From positions 89,825 to 153,824 of the forward strand of contig DATJIF010000040.1 of assembly GCA_035493475.1 (NCBI GenBank): DNA of 64,000 bases. The letters are read 5' to 3'. Shown one piece after another: positions 60,148-64,000 of this stretch (position 1 is the stretch's first letter; each line of letters opens with the position of its first letter). Source of the stretch: Actinospica sp035493475. GTDB lineage: Bacteria > Actinomycetota > Actinomycetes > Streptomycetales > Catenulisporaceae. A model generated the notes under the pieces. It had not been told where the DNA came from, did no database searches, and was given only the letters and a program-made list of their open reading frames with translations. The translations under genes were made by a program, and so were the position numbers.

Positions 60148-60342
60148 ATGGCCCGCATGGACGTGCAAGACCAGCAGCCCCAGCAGCCGCCGAAGGACGC
60201 CGCCGAGGAGTGGCCGCCGCGCGAGTGGCGCGAGACGACCCGCTCGGCCGGGCACAAGCAGGCGCTCTACGTCAGCCTCGGCATGCTGGCGATCTTCGCC
60301 GTCCTCGTCGTCCTCGCGATCTGGGCCTCGAAGAACGGCTGA
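60148..60342 (+). CDS. Small membrane protein
   Basis: A 64-residue protein: a Gln/Pro-rich hydrophilic N-terminus and one transmembrane helix near the C-terminus (LYVSLGMLAIFAVLVVLAIWA), ending in Ser-Lys-Asn-Gly. Start ATG 60148 or 60157. No function known; such small single-pass proteins are common in actinomycetes. It converges with the lipoprotein gene. Confidence 0.68.
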   Translation: MARMDVQDQQPQQPPKDAAEEWPPREWRETTRSAGHKQALYVSLGMLAIFAVLVVLAIWASKNG

Positions 60343-60379
60343 GCGCGCCGGCCGCCGGGGAACGGTGGCGTGGCCTTAC

Positions 60380-61489
60380 TCACCAGGCGTAGTTCGCACC
60401 TAGCTGTCGCACTGCCTCGGGTAGGGCGATGAAGCGGTTGGCGGTGAAGACGCCTGCGGTGGCGGGGAGGGCCATGGGGCAGCTGTCGAAGGGGCCTTGG
60501 ACGGCGCCGATCAGGACGGTGCCCTTGGTGTTCTGCCACCAGAGGACGGCCCCCAACTGGGTGCTTTGCTGCCGGCCGACTACGCGTTCCAGCTTTCCGG
60601 TGGGCGCGTCGTATTCCGCTACGGCGGCCACCTGCTCGACGGCGGTGGAGGGTGGGGATTGGACTGCGCCGCAGGTGAGGGTCTTGGCGTCGGGGGTGAT
60701 TATCGGAGTTCCGGTGCACGTCCAGCCGTGGCCGGTCTCGGTGGGGGCGGGGCGGCTGGCGGTGAGCAGGTTCGTGTCGGCGGTGGGGGCGTTGAGGTTG
60801 AGGAGCCGGGTTCCGGCGGCGTCGAAGTGGCCTACGCCCCAGGGGAACGAGAGCGTCCGTTCGTCCCGCGTCCAGGACAGGGTGGTCTCGCCTCTGAGGA
60901 GGATGTTGGTGGGGTCGGTCGCCGTCCAGGTCCGCAGCGTGCCGGTGGCGAGCGTGTCGATCTCGATGGCGAATTTCTCGCTGGACTGACTGGACAGTAT
61001 TGCGAAGGCGATCTTGTCCGCGTTGGGGGAGAGCGCGATTCCGTCCAGCGTGGCGTCGCTTGGTAGCGAGACGGGGAGGCGGCTCAGCAGGCCTGGGCGG
61101 CCGGAGGAATTCAGGTGGAAACGGTAGAGGGAGCGCGTCGCGCCGTTGAACCGTTCGGCCTCGATGACGAAGGTTCGGTCGTCGGAGGCGGCGGTGGCTG
61201 CGATGATCTGCTCGTCGGGCGGCGGGGGCTGGATGGTGGCCAGCGTCTTGCCGGTGGCGGTCTCGCGCACGAATGCGTCGGCGCCGTAGTCGTTGGCCTC
61301 GACGTAATACGGGGGGATCATGCCGGAGGCCACGTAGGAGTCGAGCGCCGCGGGGTCCTGCGCCCAGTCCGACGGCTGCGGGGAGGGCAGGGAGCCGCAG
61401 GGATAGTGTTCTGGCGCGATCTGACAGGCGGTCAGCGTCACGAGTATGGCGGCCGCGATCACGATCGGCGCTGCGGCATTCGTCCTCAT
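60380..61489 (-). CDS. Putative lipoprotein with beta-propeller-like body
   Basis: A 369-residue predicted lipoprotein: signal sequence with L-T-A-C lipobox (Cys22) and then a beta-rich body with repeated blocks resembling WD40/TolB-type propeller strands (DATLDGIALSPNADKIAFAIL, TTLSWTRDERTLSFPWG, TPIITPDAKTLTCGAVQ). Probably anchored at the outer face of the membrane. Function is unknown. Its codon use is less strictly C-ending than neighbouring genes. Confidence 0.78.
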   Translation of the reverse strand: MRTNAAAPIVIAAAILVTLTACQIAPEHYPCGSLPSPQPSDWAQDPAALDSYVASGMIPPYYVEANDYGADAFVRETATGKTLATIQPPPPDEQIIAATAASDDRTFVIEAERFNGATRSLYRFHLNSSGRPGLLSRLPVSLPSDATLDGIALSPNADKIAFAILSSQSSEKFAIEIDTLATGTLRTWTATDPTNILLRGETTLSWTRDERTLSFPWGVGHFDAAGTRLLNLNAPTADTNLLTASRPAPTETGHGWTCTGTPIITPDAKTLTCGAVQSPPSTAVEQVAAVAEYDAPTGKLERVVGRQQSTQLGAVLWWQNTKGTVLIGAVQGPFDSCPMALPATAGVFTANRFIALPEAVRQLGANYAW

Positions 61490-61601
61490 GGGCCTGAGAC
61501 GTTCGGTGGGCGACTGCCGTTCCAGACCGCGCCGTTCCTGTCACCAAACGCCGATACGCTGCGCGCGTTGGCAGTGCGTGGGTGTGAATGGGGAGGGTTT
61601 T

Positions 61602-62060
61602 GTGGACGTCGGGGATCTCTTGCCGATCGAGGGGCGCGACGGGTGGGTCGGCGGCATCGAGTCGCTCGTCGTCGATGGTCGCCGCTGGTATTTCGGCTTC
61701 GACTACAGCAGTGACCTGGTGCTTTCGCCGCTGATCGACGATGAGACGACGATGTCTGAGTTCGCCGGCCGGTATATGAGCCAGCGCGACGGCGCTCACG
61801 ATGCCGCGTACTGGCGGGAGCTCGTGGACGATTCGGTCACCGTCTCGGACCTGACGGAGGAGGACGATCACCGCGAGTTCACCAGCGAGGGGCTTGCGGC
61901 GCAGCGGCTCTCGTTGGGTGACTACCTGTGGTACCTGCTCGGCGCGGCTGATGGGGTGAAGGCCGACGCGGGGCGACTGCTCATGACGCGTTTCATCGAG
62001 ACTTTCCTGGAGAACGCGCCGGGTAACTGGCCGGTGGTGTTTTCCGCGCTCCGCGCCTGA
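61602..62060 (+). CDS. Uncharacterised acidic protein
   Basis: A 152-residue acidic soluble protein. An N-terminal beta-rich segment (WVGGIESLVVDGRRWYFGFDY) is followed by helices (SEFAGRYMSQRDGAHDAAYWRELVDD, SLGDYLWYLLGAADGVKADAGRLLM). I do not recognise the family; compact acidic single-gene proteins of this type sometimes act as immunity proteins, but no toxin partner is seen. The GTG at 61602 follows GGGAGGG by 4 bp; the open frame extends upstream without a better start. It converges with serB, 7 bp apart. Confidence 0.72.
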   Translation: MDVGDLLPIEGRDGWVGGIESLVVDGRRWYFGFDYSSDLVLSPLIDDETTMSEFAGRYMSQRDGAHDAAYWRELVDDSVTVSDLTEEDDHREFTSEGLAAQRLSLGDYLWYLLGAADGVKADAGRLLMTRFIETFLENAPGNWPVVFSALRA

Positions 62061-62067
62061 CGAACGC

Positions 62068-63303
62068 TCAGTCCTGCTCGGCTGCCGCTTCGGTGAGCTC
62101 GGCGATCTCGTCGCCGGGGATGCCGAGCAGGAAGAGGATGGTGTCCAGGAACGGGACGTTGACCGCCGTGTCTGCCTGGGCGCGAACGACCGGCTTGGCG
62201 TTGAAGGCGACGCCCAGGCCCGCGGCGGCGAGCATGTCGAGGTCGTTGGCGCCGTCGCCGATGGCCACGGTTTCGGAGAGGGGGACGCCCGCGGCCTTGG
62301 CGAATCCTCGGAGGGCGGCGGCCTTGCCGGGGCGGTCGACGATGTCGCCGACGACGCGGCCGGTGAGCTTGCCGTCGACGACCTCGAGGGTGTTGGCGGC
62401 GGCGTAGTCCAGGCCCAGGTCGTCCGCGAGCAGGTCGGTGATCTGGGTGAATCCGCCGGAGACGATGGCGACCTGGAAGCCGAGGCGCTTGAGGGTGCGG
62501 ACCAGGGTGCGTGCGCCGGGGGTGTAGCGGACCTCCTCGCGGACCTTGGCGAAGACTTCTTCCGACAATCCGGCCAGAAGGGCGACGCGCTCGCGCAGGG
62601 AGGCGGCGAAGTCGAGTTCGCCGCGCATGGCCCGGTCGGTGACGGAGGCGACCTGCTCCAGGCAGCCGGCGTGGGCGGCGAGGAGTTCGATCACCTCGTC
62701 CTGGATCAGGGTCGAGTCCACGTCCATCACGATCAGGTGCTTCGCCCGGCGCGCCAGGCCCGCGCGCTGCACGGCCACGTCGGCTCCGCAGGCGGCCGCG
62801 GCTGGGGCCAGCAGTCTGCGCAGTTCGAGCGGGTCGATGCCGGAGACGTCCAGCTCGATGGCGGTGACCGGGTACTTCGCCAGGCGGATGATGCGGTCGA
62901 TGTTGCCGCCCGCGCCCGCGACTTCTTCCGCCATTCGGCCTAACGCGGCCGGGGTGAGCGGGTTGCCGAGCACGGTGACGCGGCTGCGGCCGGCGCGGCG
63001 CGGCTGGTTGTCGCCGACGCCCGCCTTGACCTCGACGTCCAGCTTCCAGTCGACGCCCCAGCGGTGCAGTTCGCGGCGCAGCTCGGTCTCGTCCCAGTCG
63101 GCCGGGGCGGTCAGCAGCACGCCGAGCACCAGCCGGCCGCGCAGCACGATCTGCTCCGCGTCCGCGACGACGAGCCCGAGCCCGCCCGGTCCGCCCGCGT
63201 GCCGCTCGATCACTCCGAAGAGTGCCGCGGTCACTCCGGGACGATCGGCGCCGAAGACCAGTACGCGCAGCGTGCGGCCCGGGGACGTCACGTTCTGTTC
63301 CAC
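62068..63303 (-). CDS. serB: Phosphoserine phosphatase SerB
   Basis: A 411-residue phosphoserine phosphatase, catalysing the last step of L-serine synthesis. The N-terminal 170 residues hold two ACT-like domains (LRVLVFGADRPGVTAALFGVIE and RVTVLGNPLTPAALGRMA). The HAD catalytic part shows motif I MDVDSTLI (nucleophile Asp near residue 200), motif II VSGGF, the lysine of DIVDRPGKA and motif IV AIGDGANDLDM. Length matches actinobacterial SerB. The GTG at 63303 is taken as start; a GTG at 63291 is possible. It is divergent from the ABC ATPase gene, whose ATG is 46 bp away. Confidence 0.93.
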   Translation of the reverse strand: MEQNVTSPGRTLRVLVFGADRPGVTAALFGVIERHAGGPGGLGLVVADAEQIVLRGRLVLGVLLTAPADWDETELRRELHRWGVDWKLDVEVKAGVGDNQPRRAGRSRVTVLGNPLTPAALGRMAEEVAGAGGNIDRIIRLAKYPVTAIELDVSGIDPLELRRLLAPAAAACGADVAVQRAGLARRAKHLIVMDVDSTLIQDEVIELLAAHAGCLEQVASVTDRAMRGELDFAASLRERVALLAGLSEEVFAKVREEVRYTPGARTLVRTLKRLGFQVAIVSGGFTQITDLLADDLGLDYAAANTLEVVDGKLTGRVVGDIVDRPGKAAALRGFAKAAGVPLSETVAIGDGANDLDMLAAAGLGVAFNAKPVVRAQADTAVNVPFLDTILFLLGIPGDEIAELTEAAAEQD

Positions 63304-63349
63304 GGGGCCAAGGTACCGTTCGGGGGCTCGCACCCGATAAGTTGGCCAC

Positions 63350-64000
63350 ATGACGGACGTGCTGGATCTGGTCGACGTGTCGGTGGTGCGGGACGGCAAG
63401 AAGCTGCTCGCCGGGATCGATTGGCGCATCGCCGACGGCGAGCGGTGGGTGGTACTCGGCCCGAACGGCGCGGGCAAGACGACCCTGCTGCAGATCGTCG
63501 CCGCGCAGATGCATCCGACGGCGGGGACGGCGACCGTCCTCGGCGACACGCTCGGCAAGGTCGACGTCTTCGAGCTGCGCACCCGGATCGGCCTGACCTC
63601 CGCCGCCGTGGACGCCCGGCTGCCCGGCCGGGAGCGGGTGCGCGACGTCGTGCTCAGCGCAGCCTACGGCAAGCTGGCGCGCTGGCGGGAGACCTACGAG
63701 GACGCCGACACCGGCCGCGCCGACGACCTGCTGTCCTGGTGGGGCATGGAGGGGTTCGGCGACCGCACGTACGGCACCCTGTCCAGCGGCGAGCGCAAGC
63801 GCGCGCTGGTCGCCAGGGCCCTGATGACCGACCCGGAGCTGCTGCTGCTCGACGAGCCCGCCTCCGGCCTCGACCTCGGCGGCCGCGAGGACCTGGTGCG
63901 CCGGCTGGCCAACCACGCCGCCGACCCGGCCTCCCCGGTCACCGTCCTGGTCACCCACCACGTCGAGGAGATCCCGCCGGGCTTCACGCACGCGCTGCTG
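63350..64000 (+). CDS. ABC transporter ATP-binding protein (3' end outside the window)
   Basis: The first 217 residues of an ABC ATPase, open to the end of the window. Walker A GPNGAGKTT, signature LSSGERKR, Walker B LLLLDEPASGLD and the H-loop VLVTHHVEEIP are all visible. The signature has Ser-Ser in place of the usual Ser-Gly. No membrane partner is visible within the window. The ATG at 63350 lies 46 bp from the divergent serB start. Confidence 0.88.
   Translation, partial: MTDVLDLVDVSVVRDGKKLLAGIDWRIADGERWVVLGPNGAGKTTLLQIVAAQMHPTAGTATVLGDTLGKVDVFELRTRIGLTSAAVDARLPGRERVRDVVLSAAYGKLARWRETYEDADTGRADDLLSWWGMEGFGDRTYGTLSSGERKRALVARALMTDPELLLLDEPASGLDLGGREDLVRRLANHAADPASPVTVLVTHHVEEIPPGFTHALL

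Overview
The window is high-GC actinomycete DNA. Supporting signs are SARP regulation, a mycothiol-type enzyme, a 6C small RNA, ydaO-type riboswitches, frequent GTG starts and rare TTA codons. It fits a filamentous genus in or near the Streptomycetales or Catenulisporales; the sequence alone does not fix the genus.

Bases 1-31235 are the greater part of a prodiginine (red tripyrrole) biosynthetic cluster. It enters the window already running: the first gene is the 3' part of redM (prolyl ligase). A tightly packed forward operon follows: redL fused to redK, redJ, redI, redH, redG, a flavin-dependent halogenase, redX, redW and redY, ending in a hairpin. A 527-bp regulatory gap leads to a SARP activator, then redP, redQ, redR, a small membrane protein and an unknown protein in the redS/redT positions, redU and redV. 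Downstream are a TetR regulator with an MmpL-type exporter, and a mycothiol-enzyme-like gene. RedP/Q/R would make dodecanoate. RedL loads and extends it and joins it to glycine, and the RedK domain finishes 2-alkylpyrrole. RedM/W/X with RedN/O (outside the window), RedV and RedI make the methoxy-bipyrrole aldehyde. RedH condenses the two halves and RedG probably cyclises the product. The halogenase is not part of the standard red set and predicts a halogenated product. Three regulatory patterns recur: identical 11-bp-phased repeats before redP and before the gene at 30591, and a 13-bp palindrome family shared by the tetR and SARP promoters.

Bases 31274-34217 hold a MarR regulator and a tyrosine recombinase with an unusual insert and tail, both with a TTA codon. 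The recombinase ends 8 bp from the 3' end of a tRNA-Val gene, with tRNA-Gly beyond. This looks like the right-hand edge of an integrated element.

Bases 34642-64000 look like ordinary chromosome: an FHA-domain ABC exporter, a regulator, a 160-bp transposon-like element, a lipoprotein/SIMPL operon, a PAC2 protein, a 6C RNA, an SPFH-like pair, HAD and XRE proteins, an MscS-related channel, an ABC-F protein, a TetR/permease/amidohydrolase unit, two secreted cell-wall-hydrolase-like genes each behind a predicted c-di-AMP riboswitch, a repeat-rich spacer, a MerR-VOC fusion, serB, and the start of an ABC ATPase running off the end.
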